Shown: piece by piece, positions 44,729 through 52,010 of the stretch | Numbering within the stretch: position 1 is the stretch's first letter | Layout: each line of letters starts with the position of its first letter | Assembly: GCA_001870995.2 (NCBI GenBank) | Contig: MLAV02000009.1 | Location: 62,001 to 126,000, forward strand | Length of the DNA: 64,000 bases | Reading direction: 5' to 3' | Source: Chitinophaga sp. CB10 | Lineage (GTDB): Bacteria > Bacteroidota > Bacteroidia > Chitinophagales > Chitinophagaceae | Program-made: the position numbers and the translations under genes | The notes under the pieces: generated by a model | What the model was told of the DNA's origin: nothing | Database searches by the model: none | The model's input: the letters and a program-made list of their open reading frames with translations, nothing else

Positions 44729-46090
44729 ATGAATAAAAAATATATCATCACCGGAATGGTTGCCTTCCTGCTGGCTGCCACATCCTGCAACAAATACCTC
44801 GATGTAGCGCCCAAGGGCAAAGTTATCCTGACTACTGTCAACGACTACGATCTGTTTCTGAACGGGCAAACGCTGACTGCCAGCGGCGCCAGGGAGCTGA
44901 ACCTGCTGGCCGACAATGTGGACATCCCGGCTATTCCACAGCCGGCCACCGTCCAGGAAGACCTGATTTACCTCTGGACTGATCAATATACTTCCGACAT
45001 CAAAATAGCGCCGGTCTTTTGGGGTAAGCACTACGCAAATATCTACCGTTTCAACGCGGTAATCAACGGCATTGACCAGGCAGTAAACGGCACGGAGGCG
45101 GATAAAAAACGCATCAAGGCAGAAGCACTGTTGGGAAGGTCCTTCGAATACCTCTACCTGGTGAACCTCTACGGGAAAGTATATAACAGCAATACTGCCG
45201 GGAAAGACCTTGCCGTACCCATCATCAGCAGTACGGATATTTCAGCGGCCACGCCGCCACGCGCAACGGTACAGGCAGTATATGACACGATTATCAACAA
45301 TATCAAAGCGGCAATACCCGGTTTGCTGCCTAACAACGCCACCAATCGTTTCCGCGGAAGCAAACAGGCCGCGGTGAGCGTACTGGCCAGAACATACCTG
45401 TATATGGGTAATTACACCGAAGCGGCCAAATACGCGACGGAAGCGCTGAATGAAAGCACCTCCAGGCTGTTCGACTACAATACCATCAGCGACAGAAAGA
45501 ACCTGCCGCCCTTTGCCATCCGCAGTTATGAAATCTATGGCCGGTATTCCACCTCGGCCTCCACGAGGGAATTCCCGACGGTAAGCTTCCTGCAGTCCTT
45601 TGATACGGCGGATTTACGCCTCCGTTACCTATATGACAACCTGGGCGACCTGCAATTCAAAACCCGCGGCGTTACTTCCTTTTCGCCTAGTGGCGCTGTG
45701 CCGTCCTACGGTACCAGCGTAGAAGAGATGAAATTGATTTTGGCAGAATGCGCAGCCCGCCAGGGCAATACCACAGAGGCTTTGAAACAACTCAACGAAA
45801 TTCGTATATGCCGTATCCGTAAGTCGTCCTATAAGGCTTTGAGTTCACAGGACTCCGGAGAAGTGCTGAATTGGGTCATCCGCGAACGCGGCTGGGAGCT
45901 GGCCTACAGAGGATTCCGCTGGTTTGATATGCGCCGCCTGGATGCGGAAGGAAGAATGCCGGCAGTTACAAGAACGACTGCAAACGATGCTGCAATCGCC
46001 ACCTTGCCGCCACATTCACCTAAATATGTCATCCAGATTCCGATTAGCGTACTTGCATTTAACCCTGATATGCCGCTGAATGAGCGTTAA
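44729..46090 (+). CDS. RagB/SusD family nutrient-binding lipoprotein
   Basis: A 453-residue surface lipoprotein that caps the SusC barrel and binds the substrate. The signal peptide ends in a lipobox (AATSC, Cys20), followed by the typical NKYLDVAPKGKV. The SusD-like N-domain (about 25-230) has TPR-like helices (KAEALLGRSFEYLYLVNLYGKVY), and the RagB domain runs to the end (LAECAARQGNTTEALKQLNEIR, WVIRERGWELAYRGFRWFDMRRL, ending IPISVLAFNPDMPLNE). It starts 11 bp after SusC. At 453 residues it is shorter than most SusD proteins (about 500-550), but no domain is clearly missing. Confidence 0.93.
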   Translation: MNKKYIITGMVAFLLAATSCNKYLDVAPKGKVILTTVNDYDLFLNGQTLTASGARELNLLADNVDIPAIPQPATVQEDLIYLWTDQYTSDIKIAPVFWGKHYANIYRFNAVINGIDQAVNGTEADKKRIKAEALLGRSFEYLYLVNLYGKVYNSNTAGKDLAVPIISSTDISAATPPRATVQAVYDTIINNIKAAIPGLLPNNATNRFRGSKQAAVSVLARTYLYMGNYTEAAKYATEALNESTSRLFDYNTISDRKNLPPFAIRSYEIYGRYSTSASTREFPTVSFLQSFDTADLRLRYLYDNLGDLQFKTRGVTSFSPSGAVPSYGTSVEEMKLILAECAARQGNTTEALKQLNEIRICRIRKSSYKALSSQDSGEVLNWVIRERGWELAYRGFRWFDMRRLDAEGRMPAVTRTTANDAAIATLPPHSPKYVIQIPISVLAFNPDMPLNER

Positions 46091-46101
46091 TAATTGTATG
46101 G

Positions 46102-46141
46102 ACCGTTAAGTGGCGAAATAATTGGTTTGCCACTTAACGGT
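46102..46141 (+). terminator. Hairpin after susD-like gene
   Basis: A perfect 13-bp stem (46102-46114, ACCGTTAAGTGGC, with 46129-46141) and a 14-nt loop, 11 bp after the SusD stop. The T-run behind it is weak (TATCTTGTTG), so it may be a partial terminator or an mRNA 3' stabiliser. Confidence 0.65.
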
Positions 46142-46412
46142 TATCTTGTTGCCCCCCGCGTTGTAGAAGCAGTTTGTTAGCCTTGATAAATTTATTGCGA
46201 CGTATAACCCATGCTGTTATTCCTCACCTGATCCCATAGCATTTACCCATCTTCGCGCAAGGCCAACCCCGCATCAACAACCCGGCTTTTCTAATTATTA
46301 AAAAATAATACTAACTTTAATTCAGGAAAATGATATTCAATGTTTTTGCATTGCCGCACCTATACCCATTTAACCAACCACCGGCAATACCATCACCAAC
46401 TTATCCAACTGA
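46142..46412. other. Intergenic region, no gene seen
   Basis: About 270 bp between the SusD hairpin and the small membrane protein. The right half is A/T-rich (around 46295-46345) and probably holds the promoter of the 46413-47867 genes, but no full TTTG-N19-TAnnTTTG match is visible. Confidence 0.5.
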
Positions 46413-46616
46413 ATGAACATTAAAAACTATATACCAGCAGTAGCAACTATCACCCTCCTTATCGCAGATATCTACGCATGGACTTTCATCGCCCATCTCA
46501 TTTCCGCGCCATCCGATAATGCGGTATTAGCCGGCGTGCTGCTGTTACTCACCCTGGGCGGCCTGAATCTATTTATTCTCTATAAACTTATAAACCGGTT
46601 TAATAATGAAGATTAA
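46413..46616 (+). CDS. Small two-helix membrane protein
   Basis: A 67-residue protein with two hydrophobic segments (about 8-30, AVATITLLIADIYAWTFIAHLI, and 38-58, NAVLAGVLLLLTLGGLNLFIL) joined by a short loop, and a charged C-terminus (NRFNNED). I do not recognise the family. Its stop codon lies 11 bp inside the SPFH gene, so the two are probably translationally coupled. It may be a membrane partner of the SPFH protein, much as NfeD-like proteins accompany other SPFH proteins; this is inference. Confidence 0.65.
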   Translation: MNIKNYIPAVATITLLIADIYAWTFIAHLISAPSDNAVLAGVLLLLTLGGLNLFILYKLINRFNNED

Positions 46617-47397
46617 TTCCAAGTCAATTATCACGCTATCCGTTTTAGTACTGCTGTTTATCGTTTTCTTCTTTTCCTGCACCAGGATTGATGCCGGCCA
46701 TGAAGGCATCCGCGTAAAGCTCTATGGCTCCGATAAGGGCGTGCAGGACGTATCGCTGGTTACAGGCCGGGTATGGTACAATCCTTTCACTGAAAACATT
46801 TATGAATTCCCCATCTTCGTACAGACGGCGGATTACGAACCGTTTACTGTGAATGCGAAAGATGGTAGCGTATTCCATGTGGACCCAACCATCTCCTTCC
46901 GGGTAATCGCCGGAAAATCGCCGGAGATCTTCCGCAAATACCGCAAAGGCATCGGCGAAATTACAAAGACCACCCTGTACAACTACGTGAAAGATGCTTT
47001 TCGTATTCAGTTCAACCGTTATACTACCGATAGCATGATCAGCAACCGCGAAGGTTTTGAAAATGCCGTGCAGAAGCAACTGTCTGATGAACTGATGAAA
47101 GAAGGGTTTACCCTGGAGCAGCTGACTTCCGGCCTGCAATATCCCGAAAGTATCACGCAGGCGATTGATCAGAAGAACAGTGCCGTACAGCAGGCAATCC
47201 GTGCGGAAAACGAATTGCGCGTTACGGAAGCTAATGCCAAGAAGCTGATCGTACAGGCTGAAGCAGAAGCAAAAGCGAACCTGTTAAGGCAACAATCCCT
47301 GACGCCATTGCTGATCCAGCAACAGTTTATAGAAAAATGGGATGGTAAAACGCCGTTGTATGGCGCAGCGCCCGTAATGTTCAAGAATGTCCCCTGA
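46606..47397 (+). CDS. SPFH/prohibitin-family membrane-anchored protein
   Basis: A 263-residue protein. An N-terminal membrane segment (about 8-25, IITLSVLVLLFIVFFFSC) is followed by the SPFH (Band 7) domain (about 28-190: IDAGHEGIRVKLYG, then GRVWYNPFTENIYEFPIF and FTVNAKDGSVFHVDPTISFRV). A coiled-coil arm runs from about 185 to 240 (QKNSAVQQAIRAENELRVTEANAKKLIVQAEAEAKAN). Such proteins form large rings at the membrane and organise membrane proteases or microdomains. Cys25 may be lipidated or just end the membrane helix. It overlaps the small membrane protein gene by 11 bp. Confidence 0.92.
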   Translation: MKINSKSIITLSVLVLLFIVFFFSCTRIDAGHEGIRVKLYGSDKGVQDVSLVTGRVWYNPFTENIYEFPIFVQTADYEPFTVNAKDGSVFHVDPTISFRVIAGKSPEIFRKYRKGIGEITKTTLYNYVKDAFRIQFNRYTTDSMISNREGFENAVQKQLSDELMKEGFTLEQLTSGLQYPESITQAIDQKNSAVQQAIRAENELRVTEANAKKLIVQAEAEAKANLLRQQSLTPLLIQQQFIEKWDGKTPLYGAAPVMFKNVP

Positions 47398-47459
47398 TAA
47401 GAAGTGAGTACGGTCTTCTCATGGCATGATTATTTCCACTGTTTCCGAAAAAGTCTGCC

Positions 47460-47867
47460 ATGAAAAAGGAACCTAAAGTTATCAAAATGGATCTGCCTGA
47501 TGTCAGTGATATTCCAGGCCAGGAAAATTTTAAAGTAGAAAAGCTGGGGCCCGATACACCTTCCTCCGCTGATGAAGAAGGCGAAGGCGTACTCGATGAT
47601 GACCCTGACACGGATTTAAGCGACGACAGCAATGTCAGCGATACCGAACGCCGCCTGCTGGACGAAGCCGCCAACGAGGACCCTGCTTACGAAGACGAAA
47701 CCCGTATGCACGAAGCAGAAGTCGATCAGCGCGATGAAGACGGGGACCCGCTCAATGAAGACGAATCCCTTGATGTGCCCGGCAGCGAAGCGGATGATGA
47801 AGAAGAAGCCACCGGCGCAGAGGATGAAGAAAACAACGATTACAGTATCGACAAAAACGACGATTAA
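47460..47867 (+). CDS. Highly acidic, probably disordered protein
   Basis: A 135-residue protein that I do not recognise. Only the first 10 residues are basic (MKKEPKVIKM). From about residue 30 it is dominated by Asp and Glu with Ser, Pro, Gly and Asn and very few hydrophobics (for example DDDPDTDLSDDSNVSDTE and GSEADDEEEATGAEDEE). It has no signal peptide and is probably unfolded alone; it may bind cations or a basic partner. It lies 62 bp after the SPFH gene in the same direction and ends at a strong terminator, so it is likely part of that unit. Confidence 0.7.
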   Translation: MKKEPKVIKMDLPDVSDIPGQENFKVEKLGPDTPSSADEEGEGVLDDDPDTDLSDDSNVSDTERRLLDEAANEDPAYEDETRMHEAEVDQRDEDGDPLNEDESLDVPGSEADDEEEATGAEDEENNDYSIDKNDD

Positions 47868-47907
47868 AAAAGAGCCTTTCCGGAAAGCCAGGAAAGGCTT
47901 TTCTATT
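47866..47907. terminator. Bidirectional terminator
   Basis: AGCCTTTCC (47873-47881) pairs with GGAAAGGCT (47891-47899) around a 9-nt loop. It is flanked by an A-run (47866-47871) on the left and TTTCTATTT on the right. It ends the acidic-protein transcript and can also serve the convergent flavoprotein gene. Confidence 0.85.
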
Positions 47908-47984
47908 TAAACAGCCTGTTATACCTGTCAGTAAAGACTGCTCTTTAAACTCCCAGATTTACCTCTCCACAAACCCCGGAAAGG

Positions 47985-48566
47985 CTATTTACCCGCATAT
48001 TTCAACAATTGCGATACCATCGTATCCGCAGTTTTACCATATTCACTATGATACTTCTCCATCAGCATTTCGCGGGTAGGATGCTTATCCTTCGCCTGCT
48101 CTGACCATTGCACCGCCAAACTTGCATACGGCGGTACCAGCAGCCCAATCGCATTGCAGAAATTACAGATATTGCCGATAATATGCTGGGAGCCATCACT
48201 GTCGCCCGTAATAATTACTCCTGCCACCTTGCCTTCCAGCCTTGATGGCTTGCCCTGCAGAATTTCATCATGCAGGTGATCCAGCCTTTCAATTACTTTT
48301 TGTATTTCAGAGGAATGATTGCCCCACCAGATTGGCGTAGCAAAAATGAGGATAGACGCTGCTTCCACCCGGGCTAAAACAGCAGGCCAGGCATCCCCGC
48401 TGCCCATGTCCGTGTACGTTCCCGCAGCAATATTTTCATTCACAAGGTGTATGATGTCAGTGCTGACGCCGTGCCTGTTGAGTCGCTCCGCGAAGAACTC
48501 CGCCAGGGTGGCCGTATTGGAGAGTCCGGATTTTTTTAAGGTACCCAGGAGAATTACCGCTTTCAT
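47985..48566 (-). CDS. NAD(P)H-dependent FMN reductase-like flavodoxin-fold protein
   Basis: A 193-residue cytosolic protein. The N-terminal phosphate loop is LLGTLKKSGLSNTATLAEFF, and the flavin-contact loop is ILIFATPIWWGNHSSEIQKVIERLDHL around residues 72-98, with the usual P-I-W-W. A further GDSDGSQHIIGNICNF follows near residue 125. It probably reduces quinones or FMN. It stands alone between two terminators, just downstream of the type VI secretion effector genes but apparently not part of them. Confidence 0.85.
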   Translation of the reverse strand: MKAVILLGTLKKSGLSNTATLAEFFAERLNRHGVSTDIIHLVNENIAAGTYTDMGSGDAWPAVLARVEAASILIFATPIWWGNHSSEIQKVIERLDHLHDEILQGKPSRLEGKVAGVIITGDSDGSQHIIGNICNFCNAIGLLVPPYASLAVQWSEQAKDKHPTREMLMEKYHSEYGKTADTMVSQLLKYAGK

Positions 48567-48926
48567 GTGTCATGCATTTTACATAACCGTTCCAGTATTA
48601 TGCCATTGGAAATGGTCGCGGTTGATTCAGCAATTACTGCGCATGAGCAGGATTAATTAACCCAGGTTGTACAGGCCTCCTAACACCTGGAAAAGATATA
48701 TACAACGGGTTTGACACATGATCACTGATCTCTTAACTGCATACGACACAGGTTCAACCCTCTTACCGCCGGTTGCATATTCCCCCATTTTCCCCACTGT
48801 GTACCCACCTCATCAAACCGGGTAAACTTCCCACTAACCCTTCTGCCATAAAAAAAGGTTCCGGATTTACCCCGAAACCTTTCAATTATTTCTTTTATCC
48901 AATGCAGATAGCCCCCTCCCCCTCAC
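48567..48926. other. Intergenic region with terminator of the secretion cluster
   Basis: These 360 bp hold no gene. Bases 48854-48882 form the terminator of the secretion gene cluster. The segment 48567-48720 is the leader of the flavoprotein gene; no full promoter match is visible. Confidence 0.55.
48854..48882 (-). terminator. Terminator of the type VI secretion effector genes
   Basis: AAAGGTT (48854-48860) pairs with AACCTTT (48876-48882), extended by a partly paired CCGG/CCCG. On the minus strand it is followed by TTTTTTTATGG. It lies 45 bp past the PoNi-like immunity gene and should end the long minus-strand secretion transcript. Confidence 0.8.
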
Positions 48927-49706
48927 TCATCTCCTTACCCACTCCACCAAATCCTTCGGATAATACGGACTATCCTTAAACGTCGTATCATCCAGCTGCA
49001 TAATTTTACTGATAGCCCCGGCCTCCCAGCACCAATAGCCTATATAAGCCTGGTCCTTTTTGTGATTATCATACCACGGATCGTTCCTGTGCAGGTCATA
49101 CCAGGTATCAAGGTATTTTTTCATAGCAACGGTAGCATCTTCCTTACTCATACGGGTTATATCCAATAAGTAACTATACAGTGTCGGATAGATCACTTCA
49201 TCCGGATTCTTCCCTCCGCCTCTCCGGGCATTGATGATAAACCAAAGGATACCATCCGGCTTCCACTCGGGGTAATCAGAACCCGCATCGGACTGCTCCA
49301 CGATCTTTGCAATGCCGTTAAACTTATCATCGGGAATTTGCAGCAGGTATCCCAGCGCCACCATTTCCAACATATCCGCATAAGTGGAATCAGGCTCCCA
49401 TCCATTCGCAAACCAGTCCGCCGCAGTAATGAAAATATCATAACATTCCTCCAGCGGCTTACCCATGGAATAAGCCACCGTGAACTTCTGCAGGTAGTCA
49501 AACGACATAGACCAATCATGGTAAGGCTCCGCTTTCCCCTGCTTCATCAGGTCGGACCTGATCTCCATATCCACCACGATATTATGCTCCTTCAACTGCA
49601 GCATTTTTTCAAAATATTTGGCGTTCTTCAACGCTGCCCTTTGACCGGGAGAACGTTCATCCTCCTTCGCAGCTGAACCGCCGAACAATTTGTTTAAAAA
49701 ACCCAT
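48927..49706 (-). CDS. PoNi-type immunity protein (DUF1910/DUF1911)
   Basis: A 259-residue cytosolic protein. The C-terminal 100 residues match the DUF1911 half of the PoNi family: YLDTWYDLHRNDPWYDNHKK, then YIGYWCWEAGAISKIMQLDD and FKDSPYYPKDLVEW. The N-terminal half (about 25-130) fits DUF1910 (RAALKNAKYFEKMLQLKEHN and YSMGKPLEECYDIFITAADW). PoNi proteins neutralise PoNe nuclease toxins (family knowledge). It lies 24 bp after the PAAR-like gene, whose middle region has PoNe motifs, so it is the cognate immunity protein. It is the last gene of the cluster and is followed by a terminator. Confidence 0.85.
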   Translation of the reverse strand: MGFLNKLFGGSAAKEDERSPGQRAALKNAKYFEKMLQLKEHNIVVDMEIRSDLMKQGKAEPYHDWSMSFDYLQKFTVAYSMGKPLEECYDIFITAADWFANGWEPDSTYADMLEMVALGYLLQIPDDKFNGIAKIVEQSDAGSDYPEWKPDGILWFIINARRGGGKNPDEVIYPTLYSYLLDITRMSKEDATVAMKKYLDTWYDLHRNDPWYDNHKKDQAYIGYWCWEAGAISKIMQLDDTTFKDSPYYPKDLVEWVRR

Positions 49707-49730
49707 CTAATGCTATTTTAAAGAATGTAA

Positions 49731-51107
49731 TCAGAACCAGCTGCCAATCGTCTTTCCTAATCCGCCTCCCAGCAATCCGCCAATGGCCCCGCCGAGCAAT
49801 CCGCCGACCACCGTACCCACACCAGGACAAATGGCCGTTCCTATAATTGCGCCCAGCTCAGCGCCGGCCCATGCGCCGGCAATCGCGCCCGCAGCGCCTC
49901 CTACCGCTTCCTTGGTCTTTTCGCCAAAATGCCCCTCTTCCTGGTAGGTGTTATACACGTTCAGCACTTCCAGGCCAACGCCCACTACCACCAACCCCTT
50001 GCCGGCCACTTTCCCTACCACCGTTAGCGCCTTTGAGCGGGAAACAGCCTGCGTAACTTTAAACAGACTGTTATTAGCCCCGGTAGCTAATTTACTACTT
50101 CTGACAGCCTGGGAAAAATTTGAATTTGCTAAAGCGGTTACCGGCCTGGAATTACGGATGGAAGACCGTACGCCGTTGACCAGGTTACCCGCCCGGCTCG
50201 TCTTGATCTCCAGCGCTTCACGCTGGCCACGGGTTTGCTTGTAACCCCGACTATCCTGCGTTTCCGAATGCATCTCGCCATTTGGCATGGTCTTCACCAT
50301 CTCCCGCTGCAAGGTGCCGGATTCATTGGCACGGGTAAAGGCGTCCCTGTCAGCCGGATTGATTCCCCCGCGGTCAATATGGTTCCTGGTCCAGCGCCTG
50401 CTCAGCTCACGCCCGTAGTTATCGGTGTTTTCCAGCGTGGCCGTGTTATATTTTGCATCCGTAATCTTGTAACTGCCTTTCTTTGCATAGGCCCCGTCAA
50501 TACCGGCCTTCGGATTTTTGTCAATATCAATCAGCGGATGCTCATTGCGAACATCTCTCCACCCCTGTTGCCGGTGGTACACCTGGTCCTTCATCTCTCC
50601 ATAGTTCCCCCCTCTCCTGTAATCGCGCGGACTGTTCGGCCTCACCAGGCTCAACTTCCCGTTCTCCACGTCGTAGATCATCCCGCGTTGCACATAGTCT
50701 ATGGCAGCGTCATAACTTCCAAACGCCCACGCGCCCGCGCCAAGGCCCGTAACGCCGTCCAACAGCATATTACCGCCTCCGCCTGACGGGGCATTAAAAT
50801 CTACTTTCACCTTACCACCCTGTTTGCATAACAAACAGGCATCTTCAAATACCAGCTTATAGCCGTTTACCTTTACGCCCTTGTTGCATTTATCCCAATA
50901 GATCGGCTGCGGCTGACAACTGCCGCCCGTCACCGAACAGGTGCCCATTGGCATAATGTTCTCACCGGGCACAATATCCATTTCACTGGCGAGGTTCTCG
51001 CCGTATATCTTCGTGTTGTTATGATGCGTCACCTTTAACCTGGAAGGAGCGCTTCCTTTATCGCAGGTAAGCCAGCTGTTATCTGGAATGTATTTCTTTG
51101 ATCCCAT
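49731..51107 (-). CDS. PAAR-like (DUF4280) T6SS effector with PoNe-type nuclease domain
   Basis: A 458-residue specialised effector. Residues 1-115 are a DUF4280 PAAR-like tip domain (AWLTCDKG-like SWLTCDKGSAPS, PMGTCSVTGGSCQP, ACLLCKQGGKV). Residues about 160-270 resemble the PoNe nuclease: IDGAY with Asp204, then TDAKY with Asp217 and Lys219, then RELSRRW, the order of the family's D...(E/D)xK...QMSxxW motif. From about 360 to the end the protein is hydrophobic and glycine-rich (AAGAIAGAWAGAELGAIIG, VVGGLLGGAIGGLLGGGLG), a glycine-zipper region that could insert in a membrane. It would cap the VgrG spike and kill by degrading DNA. The nuclease is internal, not C-terminal, which is unusual. 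Confidence 0.8.
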   Translation of the reverse strand: MGSKKYIPDNSWLTCDKGSAPSRLKVTHHNNTKIYGENLASEMDIVPGENIMPMGTCSVTGGSCQPQPIYWDKCNKGVKVNGYKLVFEDACLLCKQGGKVKVDFNAPSGGGGNMLLDGVTGLGAGAWAFGSYDAAIDYVQRGMIYDVENGKLSLVRPNSPRDYRRGGNYGEMKDQVYHRQQGWRDVRNEHPLIDIDKNPKAGIDGAYAKKGSYKITDAKYNTATLENTDNYGRELSRRWTRNHIDRGGINPADRDAFTRANESGTLQREMVKTMPNGEMHSETQDSRGYKQTRGQREALEIKTSRAGNLVNGVRSSIRNSRPVTALANSNFSQAVRSSKLATGANNSLFKVTQAVSRSKALTVVGKVAGKGLVVVGVGLEVLNVYNTYQEEGHFGEKTKEAVGGAAGAIAGAWAGAELGAIIGTAICPGVGTVVGGLLGGAIGGLLGGGLGKTIGSWF

Positions 51108-51119
51108 GATTCCGGATAT

Positions 51120-52010
51120 TTATGCGGAATGCTCCGCTGCTACATTGAAATGATTTTTAAGCGCCGCCGCCTGCTCCTCCCCAATGCGCTCCAGCACATG
51201 CGCAGATGCGACCAGGTACCAGTCGGAAACTTTCGTTTCCAGGTACATTTCCCCGCCTGTCAGCCACCGCCGGCGGTCGTAATGGAATTCCTCTTCCATC
51301 AGTACTTCCAGCTCCGCGCTGACGTTATAAACGCCCGTAAGGTCTTTCAGCATCCTGGCAAATTGTTTCCGGTCAAACTGCTGCACATCCAGTTCCCCTT
51401 TGTGCGTCAACTGACAATGATACTCCCCAATACCATATTCCTCCATCCAGTTCGCGGTTAAAGTCAGCGGTAAGTCCACCTGCCCGAAGAAGCCCTTCAG
51501 AAGCAACGGCTGCCGGCTTTCCCCCTGCTTGCCACGAAAGTTGTCCTGGAAGAAAAAACGCCAGGCGCTGAACCCGTTCAGCGATTGTATAAACCTCGCC
51601 TTATCCCGCAACAGCTCAGTGGTAGCGGCTATCAGCTCCTCAAGCCCTTCCTGCTGCTTCCTGTATTTTTTCCGGAGCGTATTGGCATAAGTACTATCCC
51701 ATCTTTCACGGATTTCATACAGGTTGCGGACATCCTTGAGTTTCCCTGCTTCGTCCAGTAATATTTTCAGGGGAGATTGCAATACTTCCATATCCATCGC
51801 CCATTCGTGTATCAAAGCAGCGCCTTCCACTTGTTGCGCCAATAATTCAGACTGCCACAACGTGCCTTCCTCTTCTGCTCCCAGCATGGTCAGGCGCACT
51901 ACCTTCTGCTGGATGAATTCCAGCAGCCGCCCGCCTACAATCGTCCTGTTGGCGGAAGTGAGGTGATACAAAGCGGAATCGCCCGGTCTGGGTTGATGGA
52001 TACTTAACAT
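51120..52010 (-). CDS. Unknown T6SS-linked protein, putative effector adaptor
   Basis: A 296-residue soluble protein without signal peptide that I do not recognise. The first 110 residues look alpha/beta; residues about 85-140 are strongly helical and charged (ERWDSTYANTLRKKYRKQQEGLEELIAATTELLRDKA); the last 100 form an Asp/Glu-rich mixed region. Its start overlaps the end of vgrG by 7 bp, and it ends 12 bp before the PAAR-like effector gene. Genes in this place often encode adaptors or chaperones that load an effector onto its VgrG. That role is inferred from position; the protein matches no DUF4123, DUF1795 or DUF2169 adaptor that I can see. Confidence 0.65.
   Translation of the reverse strand: MLSIHQPRPGDSALYHLTSANRTIVGGRLLEFIQQKVVRLTMLGAEEEGTLWQSELLAQQVEGAALIHEWAMDMEVLQSPLKILLDEAGKLKDVRNLYEIRERWDSTYANTLRKKYRKQQEGLEELIAATTELLRDKARFIQSLNGFSAWRFFFQDNFRGKQGESRQPLLLKGFFGQVDLPLTLTANWMEEYGIGEYHCQLTHKGELDVQQFDRKQFARMLKDLTGVYNVSAELEVLMEEEFHYDRRRWLTGGEMYLETKVSDWYLVASAHVLERIGEEQAAALKNHFNVAAEHSA

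Noticed and set aside
47632..47910. A 92-codon frame overlapping the acidic protein gene
   Set aside because: It is the +1 shadow of the Asp/Glu-rich gene, giving a Thr/Lys/Met-rich product, and it runs into the terminator.
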